From Schistocephalus solidus (lineage: Eukaryota > Platyhelminthes > Cestoda > Diphyllobothriidea > Diphyllobothriidae), in the NCBI GenBank assembly GCA_017591395.1, contig WEDG01009000.1, positions 5,001-69,000 of the forward strand: DNA of 64,000 nucleotides, read 5' to 3'. The notes beneath the pieces were generated by a model. That model was not told where the DNA came from. It made no database searches and saw only the letters and a program-made list of their open reading frames with translations. A program made the translations under genes and the position numbers. Positions 23,791 through 36,234 of this stretch are shown here, piece after piece. The first letter of the stretch is position 1. Every line of letters begins with the position of its first letter.

Positions 23791-25254
23791 CGTAGGTGTG
23801 TTTGACACATGAGCCTAGTCTTTGTGTTTGGCTGGGTAAAGTGCATGCAAGTAGAGCACCAGTTCCCGGCGTTCCTTTTCACTCGTACGTTCACAGGTAT
23901 AATGAAGTTAAGGAGGATGACAAAGAGAAGTTTGCCTCGATGATTGAAACATCCAATATATGAATTTATGATTACAAGCCTGCCCAATTGCCACCCATTT
24001 TAGTAAAAAAATACTTGATCTGGTGACCTTAATACTAGCTGTGCATATTTTACGGATGATCTGTCCCTTAGACAAGTCCTAAAACGGAATCAAGTTAAAC
24101 GAGGCTTATATCCTCGGTAGAGTTGAAAACCACATGAGTGGTGAGCTGCTCGAGTCATGGTATTCACGCGCGCACTTAATCCTCCAACGTAATGACCTCC
24201 CGTTCCCATATCATGCTCTGAGACTTCACCTGAGCAGGGGACTCAGTCACCTGGGGATAGTGCGGATGACCAGCACCACCAATGACAGCGAGCCCAATTA
24301 CCCGGTCATTAGCTCGCCAAACAGCAAAGATTTAATCACGGAGCTTTGATAACGCGGATGCCGAGGGCTAAAACCACCATCGCATCAATTACGATCCCCT
24401 GGGGCGAGCGCGAGAATCGATAACTGTGGTACACATGTGATCGCGTAGACATTACATCTTTTAAATACTTCGAACTTCGTGCCTCTAGTACCTTCATCTG
24501 TGACTGTCGCCGATGATGTGTTCGACTGAGAATTCGAAACGACAGGCAAATAAACATCTCTTCCGACGATTGCATCTTTTCCTCCTGAAAATGAGCCCAG
24601 TCACTGCAGTTGGCTGATTGTACTGCATTCAAATGGAACCACAGTTTTCCAGGTTAATTACCTATCGTTCATTCATGGGTATTATAGAGTTTAAGGAGGA
24701 GGATGGAAGAAGAAGAATGCACCTCAAGTAAGAAAACCTCTTCAACGTAAATGAAGATTGGAAAACCTGCACAATCTTATCTATGTTTTAAAAAAGCCAT
24801 TCAACTTGGGGAGCTCATATGCAGATAGTGGGTGTATGACTTCAGAAGTAGGATATACCTACGGCTAGGTTGACTGAATTGCTTCAAATAAGGGTGAAGT
24901 AACCGAGACTAGTGTTGTAAAGGTTGCCACTAGAATCGTTTATCCTTACCTGCAGACGTATCCCCCTTTGGCAGATAACAAAATATTTTTTTGAGGCTAA
25001 AATCTACGTCAATATTTATGGTACGCATTTAACCGTCATATATCATATTAATAGTGCAGTAGTATGTGCCATGAAATGTTCGATTACCACAAAAATAAAA
25101 ATGTCCATATTGGGATCATTTTCCTGAACAAATCGTTGATCCCAGAATTCCAGTGACACCACACTGACCATTTAGTGTAAACGCTTTGATAGGCCTCGAT
25201 AATGAGATCAGTAAGTATGGTTTTTTATCCGATATAAAATTGATAAAAATGAAC

Positions 25255-25350
25255 GCAGATTCGAGATTAGAGTGTAACCAAACTGGTTTTCTGAAGGCCA
25301 ACTGGTGATCGCTAATGAGTTAGAAATGGAAAATTCCGTTTCCGTTTTCT
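25255..25350 (+). mobile_element. SINE relic, same site as 15520 and 39065
   Basis: It has a B-box-like GCAGATTCGAG, then the body CCAACTGGTGATCGCTAATG and AGAAATGGAAAATTCCG. It is strongly diverged and recognised mainly by its position between shared anchors. Confidence 0.45.
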
Positions 25351-27652
25351 ATGTCGTCGATTTAGTGCATTTAGAGTCAGTGACAGACACTTGGTGCCAT
25401 AAAAACAAATGCTGACTGGGTGTTATGAAAACAGCTTTTGAAGAAGAATTGATTTAAATAATCTTTTATACTAACTGTTAGAGAACGGAGTACATGTAAG
25501 GCTGCTGATTGTGAACTATGTAGTCCACATCTCATATGATTAAATCAAAGTCTAAAGAATATCTGGGAAGGACTGTTTGCGTGACCCCAGCAACCAGGAG
25601 AAAACTATAGTACACCACTTCTAACCCAGTAAAAAACAAAATGGTAGGGTAAGGGCTAGGGTTAGCCTTCAGTGTGGGATAAGATTGCCTGTAGTTAAAC
25701 GACAACGTGGGCATATAAATTTGTGGTTATGGCCAACAAGTTACCACTTTTTTGCTGCTTTTAACTGCCCTACTGCATTTGCACCGTTTCGTAGTACGGG
25801 CCTGCTTATCGATTGTTTTCGTTAAAAGGGTCGAAAAATAGTTCATTCCCGATTAGAAGGGTTGCGCAGCCATTGATTCTCGAATAGTCAATCACGCAAA
25901 ACCCTATCGTATCATTTCAGTAATTGGCTTATTATTTTTTAAGTGAAATGTATAAAAGATATAATTCCTATTTCCTTGATTTGTTCTTTTCGGTTTAAAT
26001 AGCTGATTGGCTATCAAAAAAACGAATAATCAGTGGAGTTAATTAATTATTCTCCATTTTGCTTTATCCATTATTCTTTAAACTGATATTAGTTGGCAAA
26101 GCACGGTGCTTTTTAAAGCGGCTAAATGCATTCGCGCCATTTAAATCCAAGTATTCTTATTTGATGCATTTTACCTCGCCAGTACCATTGCTCAAACTCC
26201 TGATCGGTCACAATATCATTTGCAACATTTTCAGAGGTTCAACTAAACTCAATGTTTTAAATTCAAAAAATTCAAATAAGTTAATAGATTTAATTCTCAT
26301 CGGATTTATCATACAAATTTTAATCTGTCAAATTCGCAAATCGCAGAAAGTGTGATTTAGGACCGACATGTCCATCCCTTAGACCTCAATAGGTTTAAGT
26401 CGATTAAAGTATAAAGTACAGAACTGTTTCTTCCAACTGTCAAAACTTGACTTTGTGACAGACTAACTGACTCCAGTACACCATCGACGATGCAGAAAGT
26501 GGCGAGTTTTGCACCCGAGTCAAAATGACTTATATTGAGCTGGTGTTGATTATGCAAATTGCTCCGGTTGAAAGCACCAAGGCTTAGGTGACGCCAAAAC
26601 GGTGCACCCATCGCCGGAAAGGCGCTCGTCGTTTCATACATATACTTGACCTCGCTGTCTGTGTCAGACGTACGTGATAAAACCACCGGATTATGCACTA
26701 GTCCACTCATTTGCCAAGTAATAACAACGTCAAAATTGCCCCCAATTTTAAAATGACATTTTCATACTGAGAGCTATTACTGCCAGGTTTTACAGAATGA
26801 AAAAAAGAGTAATTTTTGTGAGTTTCTTAAAAAGTACATAAAACGAAAACAGTCTGTTTGCAATGAGGCTTCATGGTCAGCTCTAAAAATGCCACTTGGA
26901 AACCATGGATAAGAAATATATTCAGTTTTAATGGAGATTCGATGCCTGTGTATTTATATTAAACCTTATAGCAATCGGGAATACCACTAGCACTCTTTGG
27001 TGCTACCTTTTACGAACAAAGCTTCCCAGTTAGTTAAGAAAAAGAAGATTCGATCTCTCGAAAGTGACACTAGTTGACTTGACGTTTCAGATTCTTGCTC
27101 GAACCAACTGGGTTTCAAGTAGCAGCTTTATTTTTTGGAATTTCTATTGAAAAGAACGGGGATCTCAAGTATCCTAATGGATTACAACCCATGGCATGCA
27201 TTCAGTTGGGGAGAAAACGTTTTTCTCAAGAACGGCTTTAATGAACCTCCTTGTGTACCTTAACGACTGCAGTATTTATGGAAAATCAAATTATCCCATT
27301 TATTGGATTAAAATTGGTCGAAATGATGTAGAGCCAAATATTCGTCTCAGTTATTTTTACGGCGCTTAAATTATCTCTGATTCGTATAAGTCTTCTGGCT
27401 AAACAAAGGTAATTTGGAAAATGCGGGCAAATGGAGATGATTTTGCCTATCTAATATCAAAAGTGAACTGTTCAGCTGTTCCGACGTCTTTGACTTCAAG
27501 AGACATCAGCCGGCAAACATTCCTGCTTGGTTTTAGGGAGATAACGCGTGTAAAATTTTGACATGATCTTCAAAATTACTTCAGATATTTAGACCTCAGC
27601 ACCAACGCAATAAGTGGTATGGATGCCGTGTTTAGCCACCTAAACGAAACAC

Positions 27653-28213
27653 GATCGTTTGACTGTCAATTTCGGCTATGTCCACCGTATGAACCATGGA
27701 AGGGTAATGCAGGGATGATGACTTGCGCGTGATTCAGTTTAAAGTGATAGTACACTTGCGCTGCACTTACCGCACTCTCTCCTCCTCCCCCACCTGAGCC
27801 CGGTGTCAAGACAGAGTCAAGATGACCGGATATTGGAGAGGGTGCAGGTGGCTGGCGCGGCCGGAGCCGCCCCTGGGCCTGCCACCACACCTGGCTCGGA
27901 TCCCACGGAGTGGGAGTGCCATACAGGCCACATTAAGAAGGAGTCATTGCAGCCTGACTCTCAGTCCGCCAGTCAACCACTCCACACAAAACACACATTG
28001 GGCTGACCATGCGGTCCGAGTTATCCCGTCAGTTGGCAACCTTCCAAGCCACGGCTTTTAGCGCACCGTGATAGTTTCAAGCGCGTCAGATTGTTTATAG
28101 TGAGTGAAAATACGCTGAGCTCGTCGACCTCTCTCTCTCCCCCACTCCCACAATCTGACCAATGTCCGAACCGGTCAGTGGTCTGTTGCGGAAGTGGGCG
28201 CAGCTGCTGGTGA
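27653..28213. repeat. GC-rich interspersed repeat, copy R2
   Basis: This is the full-length partner of R1 (13970-14525). It starts near the ATCGTTTGACTGTCAATTTC block and ends in GGAAGTGGGCGCAGCTGC. The central 250 bases are about 85-90% identical to R1 by eye, far closer than the surrounding unit backbone. This repeat therefore spread after the units had diverged. Confidence 0.6.
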
Positions 28214-28320
28214 CCTAGTCTACGTGTACTACGTACACTACCTGGCCCCCCAAACACAAGCACCAGGATTTCACACAATAGGGGGTTGAACGTCTTATAT
28301 CTAACATGTGTGCGATAGCG

Positions 28321-28775
28321 AGAGGTCGCGTTAAGAAGGAGTTATCCCAGCCTGACTCTCAGACCACCAATCAGCCACTCCACACAGCACACATTGGACT
28401 GAGGGTGAGGTATGAGTGTAGTTGCCAGTTGGCGGCCTTCCAAACCCACGGCGCTTATGGTTACCGCACTCTCCTCTCCTCCCCAACCTGAGCCCGGTGT
28501 CATGACAGAGTCAAGATGACCAGAGATGGGAGAGGGCACAGGTATCGTGCGCGGCCAGAGCCACCCCTGGGCCTACCACCACACCTGGCCTAGATCCCAC
28601 AGATTCACTAAATTAGGGGATATGGAGGAGCCATCGCCGTCTGACTCCCAGTCCACTGGTCAGCCACTCGACGCACACAGCACATACACTGGGTTGACAT
28701 CGTGAATTGGTGTAAGCGTCAGATTGGCAGCCTTCCAAGCCACAATTTCTAGGAAACCGTGATATTCACGGGTAC
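28321..28775. repeat. GC-rich repeat, tandem partial copies R3
   Basis: The AAGAAGGAG...CAGCCTGACTCTCA block recurs at about 28333 and, more diverged, at about 28626. The AGCCCGGTGTCA block recurs at about 28491. The last copy runs directly into the truncated end of the LINE, with the junction at about 28775. Confidence 0.55.
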
Positions 28776-28862
28776 ATGATAATGGTGAGGGTGTTTTCTG
28801 TGTTTTGGTGGAGGACGTGTGCGCTGTCGATTCCAAACCATGTTCTGCATGCGTCCAAATGC

Positions 28863-29853
28863 TCAGCTGGTTTTGGCAATCCAATGGGCGATCTCATTGT
28901 CAACTTTGGTACTGCGGGAGAGATTGCTGCCCGGGTCCGTGAAGATATCTCCAAATTTCAGTTTGTCACTATTGACATTGACGTGAGCTGCGGTGTAGAT
29001 GGTATTGGGCGGCGGCTGATGAATCACAACCGTTTTCTCAGTGTTGATGCGAAGTTCGAAGTTGTCAAAGGCAGCAGCGAAGAGGTCCACGCTCCTTTGC
29101 ATTTCCTCTTCTATCGTTGTATTGAGTGCGCAGTCGTCAGTGAAGAGAAGTTCATGGATGGTGGCTGTGGAGACACGCGAGCGGAAGTGCATCCGACGTT
29201 GGTTGAGGAGTCGGCCGTCCATCCGGTAGGCGATGCGGATCCAGGGGCGTTCTTCACGGTAGGCGTCCGTTAGCATGGCAGAGAACATGAGACAAAAGAG
29301 GGTAGGTGCAAGGACACAGCCCTCTTTCACTCCATTGGTCACTGCGAATGCTTCGGATACTGTCCCGTTGTCATTAACGCGCGCCAACATCCTGTCGTGA
29401 AACTGACGCACCATATGCAAGAAACGTTCAGAACAGCCAAATTTCTGCCTGAGTTTCCAGAGCCCGTCACGTTTCACCATGTCAAAGGCTTTCGTCAGAT
29501 CCACGAAGCTAGTGTAGAGGTGAGTCCGCATCTCCTGGCACTATCTCTTGCAGTTGGCGAGTGGCTAAGATCATGTCAATTTTTCCTCGGTGTCGTCGGA
29601 AGCCACATTGGCTTTCCGGGAGCAGTCCTTGCTCCAGGTGAGCGTTCAGGCGATTGAAGAGAATTTGGGCGAAGATCTTTCCAACGATGTTCAGCAGCGA
29701 GATTCCTCGGTGATTTTCGAAGAGTTGGCGGTTCCCTTTCTTCTTGTACAGGTGGACAATGGTTTCGTCTTTGAAATCCCAGATGGACTTGCACTTAATG
29801 TCACATCTCCTGGAAGAGCACTGTGAGTCGGGTAATAGGCTGGGGTCCGTCAT
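28863..29853 (-). pseudogene. LINE reverse transcriptase domain
   Basis: Fingers: HLYKKKGNRQLFENHRGISLL, then GLLPESQCGFRRHRG (29509-29853). Palm: motif A FVDLTKAFDMV, motif B GVKEGCVLAPTLF and motif C LLFTDDCAL (28863-29531). The catalytic Asp of motif A and the Asp pair of motif C are kept, with Thr in place of the usual Ala before the pair. A frameshift near 29520 separates fingers from palm, so no intact enzyme can be made. Confidence 0.85.
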
Positions 29854-30072
29854 TCTTATAAATCTCAGCAGGGATCGCGTCCAAGCCGGGTGCTATCCCG
29901 CTGGAGAGTTGCTGCATGGCTCTGATGTTTTTTTGAGAGAGAGAGGGGAGATCAAGGTCGGCGTTGATTTCCACTTCATGCAGGTGATCGATGGCGGCGT
30001 CGGAGATGGTGGAAGGCTTGATTGAGAACGCTTTGAAAATGTTCTGCCCATCGCGTCAGGATTTGAGTCTTC

Positions 30073-30677
30073 TCAGTGAGTAGCGTTCTGCCGTTGGTAC
30101 TGAGAAGAGGGGCGGCGCCTTTGACGGGAAAATCCGTAGGCAGACTTGGTGGCCGCGAAGATGCTCTTCCATTCGCTTCGGTCCGCGTACCCTTGGATTT
30201 CCTCAGCTTTGCGTGTCAGCCAGGCATCCTGCATCTCCCACAGCCATTGCTGTACAAGGCGGAAACTTCGGTAGAAGGCTGTCTTGTTTGCAGCGGTAGA
30301 GTGATTGACGTAGGCTTTGTGCAACTGGTCCTTCTCGACGAGCAGAGCGTAAATAGCTGCGTCATTGTCCTCGAACCAGTCTTGGTGCTGACGACGTGTG
30401 CGGCCGAGAACATCCAGGACGGTGGATTGAATGGTGTCCCTCAGCCGACACCAGTGGTTCTGCACGGAGATGTCCGCGTCGGCTTGACTGGACGGTTGGC
30501 TAGTCGGTTGACCAGTTCGTTGCTGAAATGGAGATAGTGAGCAGGCATATTCAACAAAACAATATTCAACTTACCTTGGGGTCTTCTGCGTGGTTGCAGA
30601 CGAAGCCTTATCTTGGAGATAACGAGGTAGTGATCCGTCCACCTGTCGGCACCGGGGATCGCCTTTGTCGCCACCAC
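30073..30677 (-). pseudogene. LINE linker between endonuclease and reverse transcriptase
   Basis: Two frames (30441-30677 and 30073-30465) carry ADRWTDHYLVISKIRLRLQ, which contains the endonuclease tail (DH), and then a charged helical linker (VLGRTRRQHQDWFEDNDA, then RKAEEIQGYADRSEWK). The frames overlap by a frameshift. Confidence 0.7.
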
Positions 30678-30877
30678 GTCCTGTTTATCTCACCTTCGGA
30701 CAAGAACATAGTCCAAGAGGTGCCAGTGTTTCGACCGGGGGTGTAACCAGGTCGCCTTTTGCCGTATCGGGAGGCGGAAGAGGGTGTTAGTCAGCAGGAG
30801 ATGTTGTACCGCACAGTTTCACAGAAGGAGGACACTATCGTGACAGCTACCAAGACCGTGGGGCCCAGCACTTCCTG

Positions 30878-31375
30878 TCAGGCATCGTGGTCTGTCCCGA
30901 CGTGGCCGCTGAAGTCACCAAGGACAATTAACTTGTCCGCCTTCGGCACAGTCGCCAGCAGTGCGTGCAGGTCCTCATAGAATTTGTCCTTCGCCGCATC
31001 AGAGCTCGTCATTGGGGGAGCGTAGGCGCTGATGATGGTGGTGAACTTGTCGTCCCGAAGAGGCAGGCGGAGGCTCATCAGGCGATCATTGATACCCTGC
31101 GGCAAACAGGGCGGACGTCCCACGATTTCTTTCCGGATGGCAAAGGCAACACCAGCGTCGCGTTGCTCTGCCTTTGGCCGGCCGCTCCAGAAGAAGGTGT
31201 AGTCGGCACCCACCTCCTCCAGCTGGCCCTGTACAGAGAATCGTGTCTCGCTGAGAGCAGCAACGTCCACCTTGTAGCACACCAGTTCCCGAGCGACTAG
31301 CGCCGTCTTCCGTTCCGGTTGGTTGCTCCTGGGGTTTTTAGTGACTTGCAAACCGAACAGAGGAATATGAACCAA
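30878..31375 (-). pseudogene. LINE AP-endonuclease domain
   Basis: The 165-residue frame holds the endonuclease signatures AALSETRF (metal-binding Glu), [23 protein letters not shown] and [13 protein letters not shown]. Most elements have GDFNA at the last site; here it is GDFSG, which alters the Asn of the active site. The frame ends at TGA directly after HDA, before the C-terminal SDH motif. The domain normally nicks the genomic target to start reverse transcription. Confidence 0.8.
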
Positions 31376-33599
31376 CCCGCCAGCTTAAAATAGGTGGGCT
31401 AACGGTAAATTCCAGGAATGGAAAATATGATCATGCCCTAAATCTAACAGGAACGTTAACATAAAACTAAGTTGGTGACTTAATCTTATCGCTGGACATA
31501 CCCTAAAAACTAAACCTTGCAGCCACCATGATAAAAAAACATTCACCCTTCCACCTAATCACGAAACTAACCCCGAACACTGAACTTAATCTCAACTTTA
31601 AATCCAACCCTCACCTTAACCGTAAACGTAATTTACTTTGAATTAGGCGAATAGCATTAGGTAATGTGGGCGGTTCCTATTATTGTGACCTATTTAGGCG
31701 GTCATACAAGGCCCCAATAACCAATACGCGTATCAAGCCTATAATAAAAGGCACGTAGATGCCACTCCTCAGCAAATTTACCATCATTTTAAAAGCAAAC
31801 CGTCATAAGGCGTTGAATATAATGCTTATATCTCTGAAATGATAATTAAGGCATGCAATCTGTCAGCAAAAATGCAAAAATGTCTATAGGATCGACTGTT
31901 AATTCCCTACGTAAATACCTGAGTGAGCTCTCGTTTAATTTCACGAAGCTAGACAGAAATTATGTGTCAGTCTCGAAGCTTTAAACGCATATGTGTAATT
32001 CCTATCATGCTTAAATACTAAGCTGGTTTTCATTCTGAACTCTTTACGGAATAGAACCATAGGCGACAAATACCAGCATAAAAACACAGCGCTAAACTAC
32101 AAATAGAATTCCCGAATGAAAAATCGCCTTAGTTATGATGAGTGCGAGGCAAAAACAGGGCTTGCTTTTCAACTGTCCCTTAAACTAGGGGGTGAAGTAA
32201 GAATATCACCTATATAACCTATGAAGTTTCCCAGCTTCGCTGGAAACCATCACTCTCTTGCTAAATTTAGCTTTAGAAAAATTAGTTTTATTTTTCCTAA
32301 TCTGCACTTATAACAAGATCACGTCAGCAAACCCATTACTCTTCCTTGTTTGTTATGTTCGAGGAGACTGTGCACTCATTCCTTATCATGCCAATAAGTT
32401 ATTGCCTCACAGTCTATTAACTGGACTATTTGCCTCGCTCACACCGAACCAAATGGATCCCACCCCGGGCGCACTTGCGTATAACTCAAATTACTACTAA
32501 CAGCTGCTTACTAATACTGATTTTCCATCATAGATTAAAACCTTTTTCGGTTGGAGGTTACTTTCGCTTTGCTAGGAGGCCACCCTCTAGGTGCAACCGC
32601 GTGGCTAACGAACTTTCCTCCAATACTTCTGTCACTCACAGCCTGCCAACGGATACCAAAACTTAACAAAATCGGGTGTATTTAACGTTTTTGACCTAAC
32701 TGTAATAAAAATATGTTTATTCTTTGAGGTCTTAATTACACCAGTTGTGCATTCTAATATAGGTAGTTCATGGCTAACTGTAATTGTTTGAAAGCATTTG
32801 ACCTCTATCAATGTATTTTCGTTTGACAAGCAGTGGACGTAGGTTTCTGGCAGACACCGCCTCGGAACCTGTCATATTGCCCGAAAAACTGCCCCATAGA
32901 AACTATACGCCATTTCTTGCTTCCAACGTGCTAACCTGTTACCACAGTTGGGAAGTATTCCAGATGCCCTGATTAAATAAAAGTTTCATCTTCAACGGTA
33001 CTAAGCAAGATTTTAGACAGCATCCTTGCAAGCGTCGAGCTATCTCTGGTCAATAAATTGTGAGCAAAAATTCTCAGAGGGTGGTTCAAATGACAAAAAA
33101 GTAAACTTTATGGTACGACAACTTTATTCCTAATTTAAAATTGAGAGACTGGGTTGACGATCACACTAAAGCGAGTGTCTGAATTAATACAAGTAGTCAG
33201 TGGTTTACATTTGAGGCTATATCACTAAATTATTTAACGTACTGGTACTCAATCAACTATCTATTTCAGCAAGGGTCATCGTTCTTGACGTTCACTTTTT
33301 AGTAAAGATAGAATGTACAATCGGGCTTCACTGGATACTTAACCTTACATTTTATTCGTAAAAATCAGGCATATATCCTAGAAAATGCGAGTTGGAGCAC
33401 CTACAAGACATCAGCAACGTCACCAAATGCACCCTTTTCGTCATTAATCGTTTGGCAACACAATGATATAAGGGAGGGTAGAGTAGTAAGAGTTTAATCG
33501 AACAAGAGACAATAAGTTTGGGAAAGGTTTGAGGGCGTTTAGACGTCTAGTTCAGTCAAGGGGCTTAGGCGAGTGAGATGGGTTGGGTTGAGAAGGTAG

Positions 33600-35200
33600 T
33601 AGGACGGGAAAGGGGCATCTGACAAGTAGCTAGGTCTCTGTACCGTGATCTGGTAGGTATGCATACGCATACCGGGTTCATCTTCGGCCAAGGGAGCCTC
33701 CGGACCTCCAGGAACGATTTATGCGAGTACGCGGGTTGGTTAGCTAGCTGTATGGCCACTGTTTCTGCCGTCGCACGTATCCGCTGCTGCAGAGACTTGG
33801 AGTGCGCAGCAGGCACTCTCTAGATGACTCAGAATGATCGGCGGCAGATGTTAAACAAGTTAACCACATTTGCACTGGATGTTGACTTTAACAGGCCTTG
33901 GTTTAGGCAGGCAGACTGGTGATTTTGCATCCGTTTTGATAGGCACCTCGTTGATCAACCAGTATAACCTGCCCCATAGGAATAAGTGAAGGCGTAGCTT
34001 CACATTAATCAGGTCTCAAAGGTCAGTCTACCCTTACCTTCACTGCAAAGAAGTGCTGTGTTGAACAAAGAAGTCTTATATTTGCAGCTGAGTACGTCCG
34101 GGCGAGAGCCGGATTTAAAGGACGAGTGCTTGCCCAATCTCTTAGAATCGGCAGTTTGAGCCGGCAACTCATCAGAATTTTTGTTTCTCGCTCCTCCATA
34201 CATTTACTGAAAACCCTTTTCAAGAATACCATTTCCCAGCAGATTATTTTGAATAAGGACGAGTTCATTATCCAGTCCCACTGGTTGCTGAGAGAGCAGA
34301 ATATGCTTCGTTTGTGACTTAGCAGGACACAAATGTAGAAACGCTTGCATTACACTGCCCATGGTTTCTTAGGAAATATACTTCTTCAAATTTTTCCATC
34401 AGTGATTCTAATAAGTTGAACGTGCGTAAAGGGGACACAACCTCCCTCTTCTAATGTGAGGGTGAACTCTGTGTTTGCCTGATTAACTTTTTTCAGTAGT
34501 CTGTCAGAATGGGGATTTTCGTATGCTATTTCCAAAATATCTTCCACGTATCGGGTTTAGGCATAAAGGTTCTTCATAACTGGACAGATCTGGTTGTTCT
34601 TTGGTTTTCTCATGAAGGCATCAGCAAGTTGAGGAAAAAGGAGTGATCGCATCACAACGCCGTCGATCTGAGGGTAAAATTCACCAGAAAATGGGAATCA
34701 AACATTTAACTTGCAACGGAAAGACAATACATGTAGGCCTGTGACCGATATGCCAATTCGGAAGTCCTGCCTAAAGGTCTGGTCACATATTATTCGATCG
34801 TTTCCGTCAGAGGAGCATTAGTGAACGAAGACGCGACGTCTAAGTACAACATTGTATCCCCATCGAGATATGTATTTCGTATGGAATCGATGATTTTAAA
34901 CGCGCTTCATAAGTTGCGAGGTGCTATTTTGTATCGAATGTGTTTAAAAATTTCTGACAGTTTCTTTGCGATTGCATGATAGCTTGAACTGTACTTCTAA
35001 TTTCGGTCACCTTGGAAGGTCTTTCGTTTAAACCTTTGGCAAACCATACAGCCTTGAGGTTATTGTTCCCATTGATTTAAGATATTTGAACTCCTGTTAA
35101 TTAACGAAACTTTGAGCCTTCAGTTCCGGAAGACATTTAAACCGTCGGAATTTTACGATCTCGTTCTGGTCCTTAGGTTGCCTCTCTCAGTCATCATTCA
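33600..35200 (-). pseudogene. Penelope-like element relic, RT plus GIY-YIG (PLE A)
   Basis: On the minus strand the PLE order is readable through many stops. RLYGLPKV lies at about 35.05 kb. Motif A is LYLDVASSFTNAPLTETIE, at about 34.84 kb. Motif B is QIDGVVMRS, at about 34.67 kb. Motif C is RYVEDILEIAYENP, at about 34.55 kb. The connector is SFKSGSRPDVLSC, at about 34.11 kb. A GIY-YIG-like stretch (GAGYTGWSTRCLSKRM) lies at about 33.95 kb, and the terminal AETVAIQLANQPAYSHKSF at about 33.75 kb. In active PLEs motif C is YVDD; here it is YVED, and YIG has become YTG. PLEs copy RNA at ends made by their own nuclease. This copy is dead and private to unit 3. Confidence 0.75.
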
Positions 35201-35639
35201 GCATTGAAGCGATTTTTTAACTATAAACTAATGACTTTAACGAGATCCGAAAGTTTTTTCAAGTCTGGGGATGAGTATTTCAGTGTTTTATAGTAATTCG
35301 TTCAGCTACTCCAGGTATTCTTTCGTAATGTGTCCAATTCTCAGTGGTCTTGTCCTAAAATATTGGTATCAAAAAACTACGGCTGTTGACTTTATATACT
35401 CTTCTTCCTCTGACGATATTGGTAAAGGGTATGTGTCTGACTCAACACATTTTGAATTGAACTTCGGTCACTAATCTGTTTAGGCTTAAATTAGGAAAAC
35501 AAAATTTCCGGCATAGCGATAATACTTCAATTGCGTATGTTTCAAGCGCCAATTAAGTTAAAATTATCTACCTACTATTCCGAAGCATTTGGAAAGGCTG
35601 CGTGTGCTTTCACTGATTTGAGACTGCGAAGAAGCTTTA

Positions 35640-35990
35640 TCCACTTCGCTTCCGTCTGCCTTTTAGTCACGGTCTGAACAAAACTGATAAAATGTCTTCA
35701 GTGTGCATCTACGCCTTCATTTGCTCCTGTTGGAAAGGTTATACTGCTCCAACAAATAGGCGCCTTTCCGGAAGGATGCGTGAGCAGCGTCCGGTCTGGC
35801 TAGATTAAGGCATGGCTAAGTCAATCTCTAGTACGATTGTGGCCCAATTAGTCGACAGCAGCCACCGGATAGACATTAATCAGTCATTTTGGTTCACCTG
35901 TAACATGCAGGCAAGTTCCTATGACAGCGGATATTTGCGATGGCATAGACAATGATCATACGGCTAGAAAATTTCAACCTTGTACTCGCA
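35640..35990 (+). pseudogene. Penelope-like GIY-YIG fragment, opposite strand (PLE D)
   Basis: The frame YAFICSCWKGYTAPTNRRL, then SGRMREQRPVWLD, SISSTIVAQLVDSSHRIDIN, matches the nuclease end of PLE A and PLE B (CSC.a.YIGRs.R.LSkRm.eh). The YIG box reads YTA. It points away from PLE A, and the reverse transcriptase half is missing. The pair is therefore head-to-head. Confidence 0.65.
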
Positions 35991-36212
35991 TAAAGCGTTC
36001 ATACAGGCCCTATGACAACCTTAATCGAAGATGACCCCGGCATGCGTGTTTACACCTGTCAGAACGGGGCATAGCAACATAGCTAATTGTCAGGCCACCA
36101 ATTCTCCCCCTCTCCTTTCTCACACCCAATCCACCTTTCACCTAAACCCCTGACAGACCGAGACATCCTGTGTTGTTTAAACTCTTGCTCCTATACCCTC
36201 CCTCATATTAAT

Positions 36213-36234
36213 CGACGAGTCCTACGAGGAATAA
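36213..36234 (+). ncRNA. Weak hammerhead-like word downstream of PLE D
   Basis: CGACGAGTCCTACGAGGAATAAAC resembles the CUGANGA - short stem - GAAAC core with GTCC/GGA pairing. However, both conserved boxes have changes and stem I/III partners are not evident. It is recorded only because PLEs are known to carry hammerhead motifs. Confidence 0.15.

Larger units (their letters stand above)
13861..23840. repeat. Tandem segmental unit 2
   Basis: The unit runs from the 5' side of light chain 1 to light chain pseudogene 2. Gene-to-gene distance is 10.0 kb. Anchors in order are 14.60-14.76 kb (38.19), 15.10-15.36 (25.10 and 38.66), a SINE at 15.52, 15.87-16.20, 16.70-16.87, 17.14-17.30, 17.76-17.92, 18.43-18.50, 19.97-20.10 (10.13), 20.29-20.53, 20.54-20.77 (11.04), 20.80-21.0, 21.3-21.7 and 22.2-22.5 (36.36 and 63.3). 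Insertions private to this unit are the GC-rich repeat at 13.97-14.53 kb and the mariner relic at 18.84-19.86 kb. Apart from named features I see no gene in 15.6-18.8 or 19.9-23.2 kb. Confidence 0.7.
28780..31385 (-). mobile_element. Non-LTR retrotransposon (LINE), dead, 3'-truncated copy
   Basis: Read on the minus strand, the element has an AP-type endonuclease, a linker and a reverse transcriptase, the layout of a one-ORF LINE that primes on nicked target DNA. The frame is broken several times: after the endonuclease at about 30878, between 30441 and 30677, between 30073 and 29853, near 29520 and at about 28863. After the reverse transcriptase the text VWNRQRTSSTKTQKT is cut at about 28785 and joined to the GC-rich repeat, so the thumb and C-terminal zinc-finger region are missing. 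GC content is clearly above that of its surroundings. I recall closely similar EN-RT proteins from tapeworm genomes, but I cannot confirm the clade here. Confidence 0.85.
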
